DNA of 64,000 nt from Verrucomicrobiota bacterium (GTDB lineage: Bacteria; Verrucomicrobiota; Verrucomicrobiia; Limisphaerales; JADLHS01), in NCBI GenBank assembly GCA_029573725.1, contig JAKQDQ010000006.1, forward strand, positions 1 through 64,000, read 5' to 3'. Under the pieces are notes generated by a model. That model had not been told where the DNA came from. It made no database searches and saw only the letters and a list, made by a program, of their open reading frames with translations. The translations under genes and the position numbers were made by a program. Positions 1 to 9,072 of this stretch are shown piece after piece; position 1 is the first letter of the stretch; each line of letters starts with the position of its first letter.

Positions 1-220
1 ATAGTCAAACGAGGACGAGAACGAGGACGAGGCGATGCTGGGGTACCGGTTCAGATGATCGTAGCCTTGGATGGTGGTCATCACAGTGCTTCCGTTCGTG
101 ACGAAGGCAATTTGTCCACCCGCGGGGAATTGGCAAGCCGCAGACACGGTCCAGCCATCGTTTCGACGGGGTTCGATTTTCTCGTTGAGGCAGCCGGCGG
201 GAGTGTTTCAGGATGGAAGG
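1..220. other. Left-edge intergenic region with GA-rich short repeat
   Basis: No gene recognised. The first 35 bases hold a purine-rich stretch in which gaggacga and gaacgagga units repeat in tandem (about 10-33). A reading frame is open from 71 into the next gene, but the 50 residues before 221 look like no protein start and precede a clear Tat signal, so I treat this stretch as upstream sequence. Confidence 0.5.
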
Positions 221-2407
221 ATGAACCGGCGTGTTGCCTGCCAGGCGGAACCGAATCGGCGCGTCTCCCGGCGCGAATTTCTAGTCACCGGGTTGAAACT
301 GGGCGCGCTGACGGGTGGGGCGGGATTCATCGTCCCGGCGGCGTGGGCGGCCCTGACGTTTGATGCGGAAACGCCCTTGATTGCCGCGCCAAAGGATCCG
401 GCCGCCTGGCCAGAATTCCGGCGACGACTGGCGGCGTGGCGGCAGCAACGGCGGCAGCAGTTGAACTATGCGGACACGCTTTACCGACGCCCGGAATTCA
501 CGTGGGCCAGCCGTTGTTTCGCTTGTTGCTTCCTCATGCTGGGAGACGAGATTGCCTACGATGCGCGGCGTGGCCGGTGCCGGGTCGGGGAGTTTCTGGC
601 GCACGGCGCGCGGGAGTTTGGGGGGTATGACGCCGTGGTCCTGTGGCATGCGTATCCGCGCCTGGGCTTTGACGAGCGCAATCAATTTGATTTTTATCGG
701 GACCTGCCGGGCGGGCTGCCGGGGTTACGGCGGGTTGCCGGTGAACTGCAGGCGCGCGGCACGCGGGTGTTCATTGATTACAACCCTTGGGATCGCGGCA
801 CGCGCCGTGAAAGCCAGGGCGACTTGGACGCCCTGGTCGAGATTGTACGCGTCACCGGCGCCGACGGCATTTTCCTCGATACGCTGGATCGCGGGGCCGG
901 GGAATTGCGTCCCAAGCTGGATGCGGCGCGTCCCGGGGTGGTTTTGGAGAGTGAAATCGCCCTGCCGCTGGACGGGGTTCACGATCATCATTTGAGCTGG
1001 GCACAATGGTTTGCGGACAGCGCGGCGCCCGGGGTCCTGCGCAACAAATGGTTCGAGCGCCGCCATCTGCAGCACCAGATCAAACGCTGGCACCACGACC
1101 ACACCGGTGAACTGCACACGGCGTGGATGAACGGAAGCGGCATGATGATCTGGGAAAACGTGTTTGGCTCGTGGGTGGGGTGGAGCGCGCGGGATCGTTC
1201 CCTGTTGCGCGCCATGCTGCCCATTCAACGCCACTTTGCCGGTCTGTTCCAGGGCGAAGGTTGGACCCCGTTGGTGCCCACCGCGCAACCGGCCCTGTAC
1301 GCCAGCGCCTGGGAGGGCGGGGACCTGCGCCTGTGGACCCTGGTGAACCGTTCGGAGCAAACCGTTCACGGCCCGTTGTTGCCGGTCCCTGATCAACCGG
1401 CCCGCTTTTTCGATCTGATCGCCGGACGCGAAGTACAGCCCGCGCTGCGGAACGGGGCGGCCGTGCTGACGGGGAGCATCGCGCCGCGCGGGCTGGGTGG
1501 TTTTGTGGCATTGCCCGCGGGCCGGCGGCTGGAGGCGGGATTCCGTTCGCTGTTGCGCGGGCAACAAGCGCTGGCCCGTCGTGCCCGTCAGGACGCCGCG
1601 TTCCCGGCGCGAACCACAGTGCTTGAACCGCCGCCGCCGGGCAAAAAGCACGCGCGCGTGCCGGACGATGCGTTTGAACTGCCGGCGGCCAGCTTCACGA
1701 TGACGGTCGAATTCCGGAGCCGGGAGTGCGGCTTTTATGATTCCTGCGGCGCTCAAGCATTCAACGGGGAGGGCCTGCACCAGCCGAGGATTTTCACGCG
1801 GCCGGTGACGATTGCGCGTGCGGCCATGGATCTGACGCCGGTGACCAACATCCAGTTTGCCGAGTTCCTGCGCGCCAGCCACTATCGCCCGCGCCATCCG
1901 GAAAATTTTCTACGCCACTGGTCCGGAGGAGCGCCGCCACCGGGCCAAGAGGAGCATCCGGTGGTTTACGTGGATCTTGAGGACGCACGGGCTTACGCGC
2001 GGTGGGCGGGCAAACGTCTGCCCACCGAGGAGGAATGGCAATATGCCGCCGCAGGCCCCGGGCACACCCGGTTTCCTTGGGGTGACGAAATGCGCACCGG
2101 GGTCTGCAATCCGGGCGGCGGGGGGACCACTCCGGTCCGGGCGTTTCCCGCGGGGCGTTCCGCATTGGGGGGTTACGACTTCTGCGGCAATGTGTGGCAT
2201 TGGACGGAAAGCGAAAGAACCGACGGACGAACGCGGTTTTGCGTGCTGAAAGGCGGCTCGTGGTATCGGGCTGCGGGATCGGACTGGTATGCCGACGGCG
2301 GGCCCCTGCCCTGCCGTTGGGCGGCCAAATTTCTGCTGGTGTGGCCGGGATTGGACCGCTGTGCCACCATCGGCTTCCGCTGCGTGACGGAACTGACCGC
2401 CGGTTAG
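221..2407 (+). CDS. Tat-exported protein: TIM-barrel-like domain plus formylglycine-enzyme-like (FGE-sulfatase) domain
   Basis: Protein of 728 residues. The start at 221 is chosen because the reading frame then opens with a Tat signal: RREFL at about residue 14, a hydrophobic stretch, then AWA. The middle part (about 90-330) looks like a glycosidase-type barrel, with strands such as VFIDYNPW and GADGIFLDTLD, followed by a small beta-sandwich region. The C-terminus (about 520-725) matches the FGE-sulfatase/SUMF1 fold: PVTNIQFAEF, RLPTEEEWQYAA, FPWGDE, GNVWHWT, LKGGSW and a final IGFRCV. The paired active-site cysteines that follow GGS-Y in true formylglycine-generating enzymes are not in place, so cofactor maturation is unlikely. 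Such domains often serve other oxidative or binding roles. Likely periplasmic or surface carbohydrate-related; substrate unknown. Confidence 0.7.
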   Translation: MNRRVACQAEPNRRVSRREFLVTGLKLGALTGGAGFIVPAAWAALTFDAETPLIAAPKDPAAWPEFRRRLAAWRQQRRQQLNYADTLYRRPEFTWASRCFACCFLMLGDEIAYDARRGRCRVGEFLAHGAREFGGYDAVVLWHAYPRLGFDERNQFDFYRDLPGGLPGLRRVAGELQARGTRVFIDYNPWDRGTRRESQGDLDALVEIVRVTGADGIFLDTLDRGAGELRPKLDAARPGVVLESEIALPLDGVHDHHLSWAQWFADSAAPGVLRNKWFERRHLQHQIKRWHHDHTGELHTAWMNGSGMMIWENVFGSWVGWSARDRSLLRAMLPIQRHFAGLFQGEGWTPLVPTAQPALYASAWEGGDLRLWTLVNRSEQTVHGPLLPVPDQPARFFDLIAGREVQPALRNGAAVLTGSIAPRGLGGFVALPAGRRLEAGFRSLLRGQQALARRARQDAAFPARTTVLEPPPPGKKHARVPDDAFELPAASFTMTVEFRSRECGFYDSCGAQAFNGEGLHQPRIFTRPVTIARAAMDLTPVTNIQFAEFLRASHYRPRHPENFLRHWSGGAPPPGQEEHPVVYVDLEDARAYARWAGKRLPTEEEWQYAAAGPGHTRFPWGDEMRTGVCNPGGGGTTPVRAFPAGRSALGGYDFCGNVWHWTESERTDGRTRFCVLKGGSWYRAAGSDWYADGGPLPCRWAAKFLLVWPGLDRCATIGFRCVTELTAG

Positions 2408-2638
2408 ACCGGGGGAAACGGCACACCGGCAGGCCCGGCAGCTTCCGGTCAGCAGTCCGGCCCCGATTGAACAGCCGCACGGCCGGCCCTGCCGTTCTTC
2501 GCGTGCGGAAATCAACCGCTCGCCCCGACGCTGCCTGTTGTTGCACGGGCAGAGGTCCGGTCGCGCCACGATGCCGCGGGTCGTCCTGCCGCCCCTCAAT
2601 TGCCTTGCCTCGCTTGCGAACCTTGCGAGAATGCGCGC

Positions 2639-4081
2639 ATGCAGCGGATGCGCAACCTCATCACCCCGCCCGTCCTGATCCGGCGCGCCGGTTTGATGAT
2701 GTTGTCCGCCGGCTGGCTGGGCGGCTGCCTTCCTGGAGATCCGGGCGCCGCGCGTGTCCAACCGCAAGTTTTCCCAGTGAAATCCGAACGTCAACTCACC
2801 CATCAGCCCAAAAACCATGTCCTGACCAACATCGGCGTCTGGTCGCCCGATGGCCGCTGGATCGTCTATGACACGCGCTCCGGGCGACCGGGCGCGGATT
2901 TCGACGGAGCCACCATCGAATGTGTTGATATGGATACCGGTGCCGTGCGGGAACTGTATCGAGCGCAAAACGGCGCGCATTGCGGCGTGGTTACTTGCCA
3001 TCCGGTTCAGCCGCAGGTGGTGTTCATTCTAGGTCCGGAGCATCCCACGCCGGATTGGCAATATAATTTCTATCACCGGCGCGGCGTGTTGGTGGGCCTG
3101 AATCATCCCCAGGCGACGTTGAATCTGGATGCGCGCGACGTCACCCCGCCGTTTACGCCGGGCGCGTTGCGCGGCGGTTCCCACGTGCATGTCTTCAGCG
3201 CCGACGGCCAATGGGTGAGTTACACCTACGAAGATCATGTGCTGGCCCAATTCGCGGAGGAAGATGCCGATCACGAAATGAATCTGCGCAACATTGGAGT
3301 CAGCGTTTTCGGGCATCCGGTGCGGGTGCCGCGCACACACCCGCGCAACCAGGATGGAGAAACGTTCTCCGTGCTGGTGACCCGCACCACGGCGCAGCCG
3401 CGCCCCGGTTCGGATGAGATCCGGCGCGCGATCGAAGAGGGGTGGATCGGCACCAACGGTTATGTGCGCCCGGACGGCACGCGGCAAAAGCGCGCCCTGG
3501 CGTTTCAAGGGGAAGTGGTGCGGGCCGACGGTCAGCCGGTACTGGAGGTTTACCGGGTGGACTTGCCGGAGGATGTCACGCAACCGGGCGATGGTCCGCT
3601 GGCCGGCACCGCCACCCGCCGGCCGCGGCCGCCACGCGGCACGGTACAGCAACGATTGACGTTCACCACCGGGCGGAAATTTCCCGGAATTCAGGGACCA
3701 CGTCACTGGCTGCGCAGTTCGCCGGACGGCGCGCGCATCGCGTTTTTGATGAAAGACGATGCCGGTGTCGTTCAGCTCTGGACGGTGTCGCCCCACGGCG
3801 GCGCGCCCGTGCCGCTCACCCGCAATCCGTTCAGCATCGCTTCCGCCTTCTCCTGGAGTCCGGACGGGCGCTGGATCGCCCACGTCATGGACAACAGTGT
3901 TTGCGTCTCGGAAGTGCGCACGGGCCAGACCCTCCGGCTGACGGCGCGCTTTGCCGCTGCGGAAGCGCCGCGACCGGAAGCGTGCGTGTTTTCGCCCGAC
4001 GGGCGGCACATCGCCTACCTGCGCCCGCAACCAACCCCGGCCGGTCCGGTAAACCAAATTTTTATCTGCTCCCTCCCGTGA
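2639..4081 (+). CDS. DUF3748 / YidR-like beta-propeller lipoprotein
   Basis: Protein of 480 residues. It resembles Escherichia coli YidR (DUF3748) over nearly its whole length: NHVLTNIGVWSPDGRW, GAHCGVVTCHP, HRRGV, TPGALRGGSHVHVFS, QPRPGSDEIRRAIEEGWIG and RHWLRSSPDGARIAFLMKDD. Repeated SPDG(R)xIA motifs mark a TolB/WD40-type propeller. Unlike YidR it begins with a lipoprotein signal (hydrophobic stretch ending LGGC), so it should be anchored in a membrane facing the periplasm. Starts at 2639 and 2648 are both possible. The stop overlaps the next gene by four bases, so the two are translationally coupled. Molecular function of the family is not established; the partner suggests a sugar-related role. 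Confidence 0.85.
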   Translation: MQRMRNLITPPVLIRRAGLMMLSAGWLGGCLPGDPGAARVQPQVFPVKSERQLTHQPKNHVLTNIGVWSPDGRWIVYDTRSGRPGADFDGATIECVDMDTGAVRELYRAQNGAHCGVVTCHPVQPQVVFILGPEHPTPDWQYNFYHRRGVLVGLNHPQATLNLDARDVTPPFTPGALRGGSHVHVFSADGQWVSYTYEDHVLAQFAEEDADHEMNLRNIGVSVFGHPVRVPRTHPRNQDGETFSVLVTRTTAQPRPGSDEIRRAIEEGWIGTNGYVRPDGTRQKRALAFQGEVVRADGQPVLEVYRVDLPEDVTQPGDGPLAGTATRRPRPPRGTVQQRLTFTTGRKFPGIQGPRHWLRSSPDGARIAFLMKDDAGVVQLWTVSPHGGAPVPLTRNPFSIASAFSWSPDGRWIAHVMDNSVCVSEVRTGQTLRLTARFAAAEAPRPEACVFSPDGRHIAYLRPQPTPAGPVNQIFICSLP

Positions 4082-6486
4082 AGCTGCCGCTGCATTTCCT
4101 TCAACGCTTCCGCCGGTCCCTCGGCCTCCTTGTCGTCGCGCCGGTTTCCCTGTGGGCGGCCCCGGGTGCGGCGCCCATTGACCTTGCCTCCACCACCATC
4201 GTCATCCGCTCCGGCGCGCTGCCCCCGGCCGAGGCCATGGCCGCGCGCGTGCTGGCGGAGGAAATCAAATCGCGCACCGGCCTGACCTGGCCCATCAGCA
4301 CCACGCGCCCGCCAGAGGGGGTGGTGATCGCCATTGCCTCGGGTGCGGCCACCCCGGCGGGAATGTCTGCGCCCGCACCGCGCTCCGGCCCCGCCCATCC
4401 GGAGCTTCAGCCGGAAGGGTTTCGCCTGATCATTCCTGCGGCGAACGAACCGGGGGCGGCGATTTGGATCCGGGGCGCGGATTCACGCGGGGCCTTGTTT
4501 GGCGTGGGCGAGTTGTTGCGGCGCATCCACTGGGCATCCGGCGCGGCCACCGTGCCCGCGGGTCTGGACCTGGCCACCGCGCCCGCGCAGCCGATTCGCG
4601 GCCATCAACTGGGTTATCGCGCCACGGCCAACAGTTACGATGGTTGGAACGACCGACAATTCGAGCAGTACATCCGCGAACTGGCTTTGTTTGGCGCCAA
4701 TAGCATCGAGGGAATTCCGTTTCACGACGAGCGGGAGAGTCCGCACATGCCGCTGCCGCGCGACGTGATGAACCGGCGGCTCAGTGAAATTTGCGCGCAA
4801 TATGAATTGGAATACTGGGTGTGGGTGCCGGCGGATTTTGCTCTGACCGAGCAAACGCGGCGCGCCGAATTTCTGCGGCGCCACGAGGCTTTATTTCGGG
4901 ATTGCCCGCGTTTGGACGGAATTTTCTTTCCGGGTGGCGACCCCGGCGATAATGCGCCGGAGCTGGTGTTTCCTTATTTGGAGGAAGTTTCGCGATTGCT
5001 GGCGAAATCCCATCCTCGCGCAAAAATCTGGCTATCCATGCAGGGCTACGAAAAGCCCGCGGTGGATTACGTGCATCAGTGGATTAGCGAGCATCAGCCC
5101 GATTGGTTGGGCGGTTTGGTGGCCGGGCCGAGCAGTCCGCCCATTCCCGAAACGCGCGCCCGATTGCCGCAGCGCTACGGCTTGCGCGATTACCCGGACA
5201 TCACCCACACCGTCCGCTGCCAGTGGCCGACGCTCTGGTGGGATCCCGCCTTCGCCCGCACGGAGGGCCGCGAGTGTTCCAACCCCCGCCCCGTCTTTTA
5301 CAAATTCATTGTCCAGTACTTTGCGCCTTATACCAGCGGCTTTATCAGCTATTCGGACGGCGTGCATGACGACGTCAACAAAGCCGTCTGGAGCCGCCTG
5401 GGCTGGCAGCCGGAGACCGGCGCGCGCGATATTCTACTGGATTACACCCGGTGCTTTTTTGGCGCCGCGGTGGCGGAAGCGGCGGCGGATGGATTGCTTG
5501 CCCTGGAAAAAAACTGGGACGGCGCCCTAGCGGAGAATGGCGGGGTGGCCGCCACGCTGGCCTTGTGGCAGCGGCTGGAGCAGCGCGCGCCGGAATGTCG
5601 CGACAACTGGCGCTGGCAACTCTGTCTGCTCCGCGCCTACTACGACGCCTACATCCGGGAGCGTCTGTTGTACGAAACCGCGTTGGAACAACAGGCTAAC
5701 CAGGTGCTGGCCGACGCCGCCCGCCACGGCGCGGACGCGGCCATGCAGACCGCACTGGCGATTTTGGCCCGGGCCACCTCCGCGCCAGTGCGGGGGGAAT
5801 GGCACACGCGCATTACGAACTTGTGCGCCGACTTGTTCCGCACCATCCGGCTGCAAACCAGCGTGCCCCAGTACCATGCCAGCGGCGCGGAGCGCGGAGC
5901 GATTCTCGATCACCTGGACGTGCCCTTGAACAACCGCTGGTGGTTGGAGGATGAATTTGCGCGCATTCGTCAATTGCCGACCGAACGGGAACGGGTGCGG
6001 GCGCTGGAGCAGGTGGCCGCCTGGGAACAACCCGGGCCGGGCAGCTTCTATGACGCCGTGGGACAGGTTGGCAAAGCGCCGCATGTGGTCCGGGGCGAGC
6101 GGTTCCAAACCGATCCGACCGGGGCGGGCGATCCGCCGCCGGGTTTTTGGTGGTGGGACAGCGGGTTCAGCCGGCGCCGGCTCACCTGGCAGGTCAGCAT
6201 GGACTGGCCGCTGGGCTTGAAGTACCACGACTTGGATCCGCGCGCGACCTATCGTGTGCGTCTGACCGGTTACGGCCAGGCGAGAATCCGCGGTGACGGC
6301 CAGCTGCTCCCGCCCCTTGGAGCGACGCGTTATGAAATTGGTGAATTTCTCGAATTCGCCGTTCCGCAGGAGCTGACAACAGACGGCCACCTGCAGCTCA
6401 CGTTCGACCAACTGCCGGAGGAGGCCGGACTCAATTGGCGCAAACAATCACGGGTTAGCGAGGTCTGGCTGCTGAAAACGCCCTGA
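4078..6486 (+). CDS. Secreted glycoside hydrolase-like protein (GH20/GH67-type N-domain plus barrel)
   Basis: Protein of 802 residues starting at GTG 4078, inside the stop of the preceding gene (GTGA overlap). A signal peptide ends near LWAAPGA. Residues about 30-165 have the alpha/beta fold found before the catalytic barrel in GH20 and GH67 enzymes (ARVLAEEIKSRTGL, then IRGADSRGALFGVGELLRR). About 180-480 is barrel-like: RGHQLGYRATANSYDGW, ELALFGANSIEGIP, YWVWVPADF, DGIFFPGGDPGDN and KIWLSMQGYEK. The C-terminal third is helical, then a beta-rich ending. Glu and Asp residues in the barrel could be catalytic, but I cannot assign them. Probably periplasmic or extracellular cleavage of a hexosamine- or uronic-acid-containing glycan; the exact family is uncertain. 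Confidence 0.65.
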   Translation: MKLPLHFLQRFRRSLGLLVVAPVSLWAAPGAAPIDLASTTIVIRSGALPPAEAMAARVLAEEIKSRTGLTWPISTTRPPEGVVIAIASGAATPAGMSAPAPRSGPAHPELQPEGFRLIIPAANEPGAAIWIRGADSRGALFGVGELLRRIHWASGAATVPAGLDLATAPAQPIRGHQLGYRATANSYDGWNDRQFEQYIRELALFGANSIEGIPFHDERESPHMPLPRDVMNRRLSEICAQYELEYWVWVPADFALTEQTRRAEFLRRHEALFRDCPRLDGIFFPGGDPGDNAPELVFPYLEEVSRLLAKSHPRAKIWLSMQGYEKPAVDYVHQWISEHQPDWLGGLVAGPSSPPIPETRARLPQRYGLRDYPDITHTVRCQWPTLWWDPAFARTEGRECSNPRPVFYKFIVQYFAPYTSGFISYSDGVHDDVNKAVWSRLGWQPETGARDILLDYTRCFFGAAVAEAAADGLLALEKNWDGALAENGGVAATLALWQRLEQRAPECRDNWRWQLCLLRAYYDAYIRERLLYETALEQQANQVLADAARHGADAAMQTALAILARATSAPVRGEWHTRITNLCADLFRTIRLQTSVPQYHASGAERGAILDHLDVPLNNRWWLEDEFARIRQLPTERERVRALEQVAAWEQPGPGSFYDAVGQVGKAPHVVRGERFQTDPTGAGDPPPGFWWWDSGFSRRRLTWQVSMDWPLGLKYHDLDPRATYRVRLTGYGQARIRGDGQLLPPLGATRYEIGEFLEFAVPQELTTDGHLQLTFDQLPEEAGLNWRKQSRVSEVWLLKTP

Positions 6487-7275
6487 CCGTCCAATACCCC
6501 CATCCACTCCGGACGACGACCGGAGGAAGCTTTATTGCCACGCGCCCCGGGCGAAGGTTGGAGCAGAGAAGTCCGCCGTCCGCCGGCGAAAGAAAACATT
6601 GGTGGCCGTGAAAGAAATCGCGGAGCGGTCGAGTCTGTGCCCGGCAGACCAGGCAAACCACCGGCGGCACCGCTGGCGGCATGGAATCCCGCCGCGTGGC
6701 GGACAGCGAGCAACCTCAGGAATTGGCCGCTTTACAAGTTCTGGTCAGCACGACGGTCAGGTCCACAAGAAGTTCGCTTCCGATGAGAGAATGCCGAAAG
6801 AATCGTTCCGGCCTTGAAGCAAGCAAATGAATTTGCCGAAGGCATACGCCCAGGCCGGGGTGGGCAATGGCAACGTGTTCCATGGCACGATCGGGTGATC
6901 TTCATTTTCTCGTCGAGAAGGTCCGGAGAGCGAAAACACCATACATGGACAGACATGAAACAACAGCCGCAATAACGTGTGATCTGTCTTGGCAAGGACG
7001 CTGGTGCCCGCCGCGGCGGTTCGCCATCGGGGAGAGCTTTCCGGCTCGACAAAATTCGAGGTCGAAAGTATAAATGGTCCCGTGTCACCCGTATCCCCGG
7101 CAGCAGCGCCTTTTGCTGAGGCCCGGCCCCGCCAATGGCCGGTGCGCGGACACCCGAGGTGTGGGTGCGATGGGAGACGCGGAAATCGCGCACAAGATGA
7201 TACCTGTTTCCATGAGGCAACGAGGACTTGCTCCAGAAGATGAAAACCGTCAACCACTCAACTGATTGAACTACT
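6487..7275. other. 789-bp intergenic region without a convincing gene
   Basis: Short open frames occur on both strands but none has a recognisable domain or a good ribosome binding site. A short stem (ctccgg/ccggag, 6507-6525) just after the preceding stop could aid termination but has no strong T tract. Base composition becomes less GC-rich toward 6860-7275, as expected for a promoter region of the next gene. Confidence 0.4.
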
Positions 7276-7920
7276 ATGAACATCTTTACATCGCTTAAAA
7301 CCGCTGCCGTCGCCGTTATGGCGCATGCCTGCATCTTTTCGTCCGCCGCGCAGGGAGTCTATGTCAACGATGCAGCAGTTCTTCCCCTGTTCGGCATGGG
7401 GTCGTTTTTGACGCTCACCAAATCGGTGAATCCCGACCAGGGACGCTTTGGTTTGTTTGCCATCGAGATCATATCCGAAGGCGGCGCACAGTTCACCTTC
7501 CGGTCCGCAGGCATCGCGGAAGCTTATGAGCTGTTTGCCGTTTCACCCGGGATGGTGATTGATCCCACTTTTGTCACATCAACGACGCCGCTGATTTCAA
7601 ACAGCAGGGTCGGCCTGGACAGCAGCCTGCAAACGTTTTTCCCCGGTCAGAGTCGTTACTATGGTTATTGGGATGATCACTATCCTCCCAGCCTGGGAGA
7701 CGGAAAAGTCGACGCGCAGGATAACTTTGGTTGGGTATTGATCACGCGTACCGGATCGGGATTGCAGGCAGGTATCAGCGCCACAGCAGTTGGAAACGGC
7801 ATCATCGTCGGAACATTCACCCGGATTCCGGAAGTTTCCCCAAGTGCATTCGCCATCCTGGGTCTTGCCGTTTATTTATGCCTGCAGCGATTCGGCTTCC
7901 GACCTGCGCGCTGGGTTTAG
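7276..7920 (+). CDS. PEP-CTERM-like secreted protein
   Basis: Protein of 214 residues. An N-terminal signal peptide runs to about SSAAQG. The middle is an unrecognised beta-rich secreted domain. The last 30 residues have the tripartite form of a PEP-CTERM sorting signal: a short PEVSP motif, one hydrophobic segment (FAILGLAVYLCL) and a basic tail (RFGFRPARW). The motif reads PEV and not PEP, a tolerated variation in this class. Such proteins are known to be cut and re-anchored by exosortase/archaeosortase-type transpeptidases, none of which is in this window. Often linked to extracellular matrix or biofilm; the specific role here is unknown. Confidence 0.65.
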   Translation: MNIFTSLKTAAVAVMAHACIFSSAAQGVYVNDAAVLPLFGMGSFLTLTKSVNPDQGRFGLFAIEIISEGGAQFTFRSAGIAEAYELFAVSPGMVIDPTFVTSTTPLISNSRVGLDSSLQTFFPGQSRYYGYWDDHYPPSLGDGKVDAQDNFGWVLITRTGSGLQAGISATAVGNGIIVGTFTRIPEVSPSAFAILGLAVYLCLQRFGFRPARWV

Positions 7921-8332
7921 CGCGCTCCAAACGAAAAATTCCAAATCCTTCGCGAACGGTTCCTGGCCACGTCCGGTGCGGGTCGCCAGGACCGGCCGGC
8001 CGGCGCAGGCGTTGTGTCGGCTGGCCAGTCATTTTCAACGGGTGATCGGGCCGCCGCCGCGGAATCCGCCCTCCGGCATGGGCGGATGGACGGCACCGGC
8101 ACCAGCCGGTTCCACCGGCGGCGGGTCACGCGTTCAGCGGGCCGCACCGGACGCTCATCGTGGAGGAGCGATGGGAAGGGGCGTTTGCCGACGGGGTGCG
8201 ATTGCGCGTCTCTGAACTGCGGCGCGGGCGCAGTGGCCGGCGTTGCAAGAATCCCGGTGGAGCAGTGGACCGGAGGATTGGAAACCTCCGCGAGCCCGCG
8301 GCGGGGCCGGTGACGGGTGACGCTCCTCCGGG
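7921..8332. other. 412-bp convergent intergenic region, nothing recognised
   Basis: Lies between the ends of a plus-strand and a minus-strand gene. It is very GC-rich, with open frames on both strands, but no protein family, RNA gene or clear terminator could be made out. Confidence 0.35.
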
Positions 8333-8923
8333 TCAACGACGGGTCTGCTGTTTGCGGGCAAGGGCGAGGACGGCTTTGGTTTCCGCCTGCAATGTTTCCA
8401 GCGCCTCGCGGATGTCGTCCTTGGATTTCCGATCCATCCGGTCAATGAACAAAATCCCGTTCAAATGATCCGCCTCGTGTTGGACGGCGCGCGCCAGCAA
8501 CCCTCCGCACTGAAAGGAGAAGGATTCCCCCTGGGCATTCCACGCCTTGACCAGGACGGATTCGGGCCGCAACACGTCGCCGTAAAGTTCGGGGAAGCTC
8601 AGGCATCCTTCCGGTCCCAGCACGGCGGCGTTCAGCGGTTGAATTTCAGGATTGATCAACACCAGCGGCATGAATTGCCCCACGTCCAGGGTTTTCCCCG
8701 CCACCACCAGTGTGGAAGGGCGGTCTTTCACGCCGCGCAAATCCAGCACGGTGAGTTGCAGCGCGTGGCCCACCTGCTGCGCCGCCAGCCCGATGCCATG
8801 GGCGGCGTACATCGTCTCGAACATGTCGGCGATCAGCTGTCGGTGTTCCGCGGTGACCCGGGAGAGCTGCGCCCCTTTCTGGCGCAGCACCGGATGGCCG
8901 TATTTGAGCACTTCCAAAATCAT
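8333..8923 (-). CDS. def: Peptide deformylase
   Basis: Protein of 196 residues, the usual length for the family. It removes the N-formyl group from nascent proteins using a metal ion (Fe2+ or Zn2+). All three family motifs are present: GIGLAAQQVG (residues 43-52), EGCLSFP (105-111, metal ligand Cys107) and QHEADHLNG (148-156, ligands His149 and His153, catalytic Glu150). The start at 8923 gives the typical MILEVLKYGHPVLR beginning, although the frame is open further upstream. It follows a PfkB-type kinase gene on the same strand, 149 bp away. No formyltransferase gene (fmt) is adjacent, although fmt is a common neighbour of def. Confidence 0.96.
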   Translation of the reverse strand: MILEVLKYGHPVLRQKGAQLSRVTAEHRQLIADMFETMYAAHGIGLAAQQVGHALQLTVLDLRGVKDRPSTLVVAGKTLDVGQFMPLVLINPEIQPLNAAVLGPEGCLSFPELYGDVLRPESVLVKAWNAQGESFSFQCGGLLARAVQHEADHLNGILFIDRMDRKSKDDIREALETLQAETKAVLALARKQQTRR

Positions 8924-9072
8924 GCGTCCCGGTGCAGCAGGAAGTGGCGGAGTCCGGGAAAAGGAACCCAGCCGCGAGCCACCCGGTGTCCGCGGGGATA
9001 CCGTCTCGACTTCATCAGCGGGTGGCGATTCAAAATGTTTTCGTGATGGAGGGTGACGCGACAAAAATCCGG

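Noticed and set aside
10-33. GA-rich tandem repeats at the left edge as a CRISPR or regulatory array
   Set aside because: Units are only six to nine bases and there are no spacers; simple low-complexity repeat.
6507-6525. Stem ctccgg/ccggag as a terminator after the glycoside hydrolase-like gene
   Set aside because: Short stem with no run of T; noted only under the intergenic entry.
6757-7257. 166-residue minus-strand open frame in the large intergenic region
   Set aside because: Low-complexity composition, no domain, no ribosome site and no neighbour to support it.
8924-9072. Extension of peptide deformylase to upstream in-frame starts (to 9217)
   Set aside because: The extension would overlap the kinase gene end and has no conserved sequence; MILEVLKYG is the family start.
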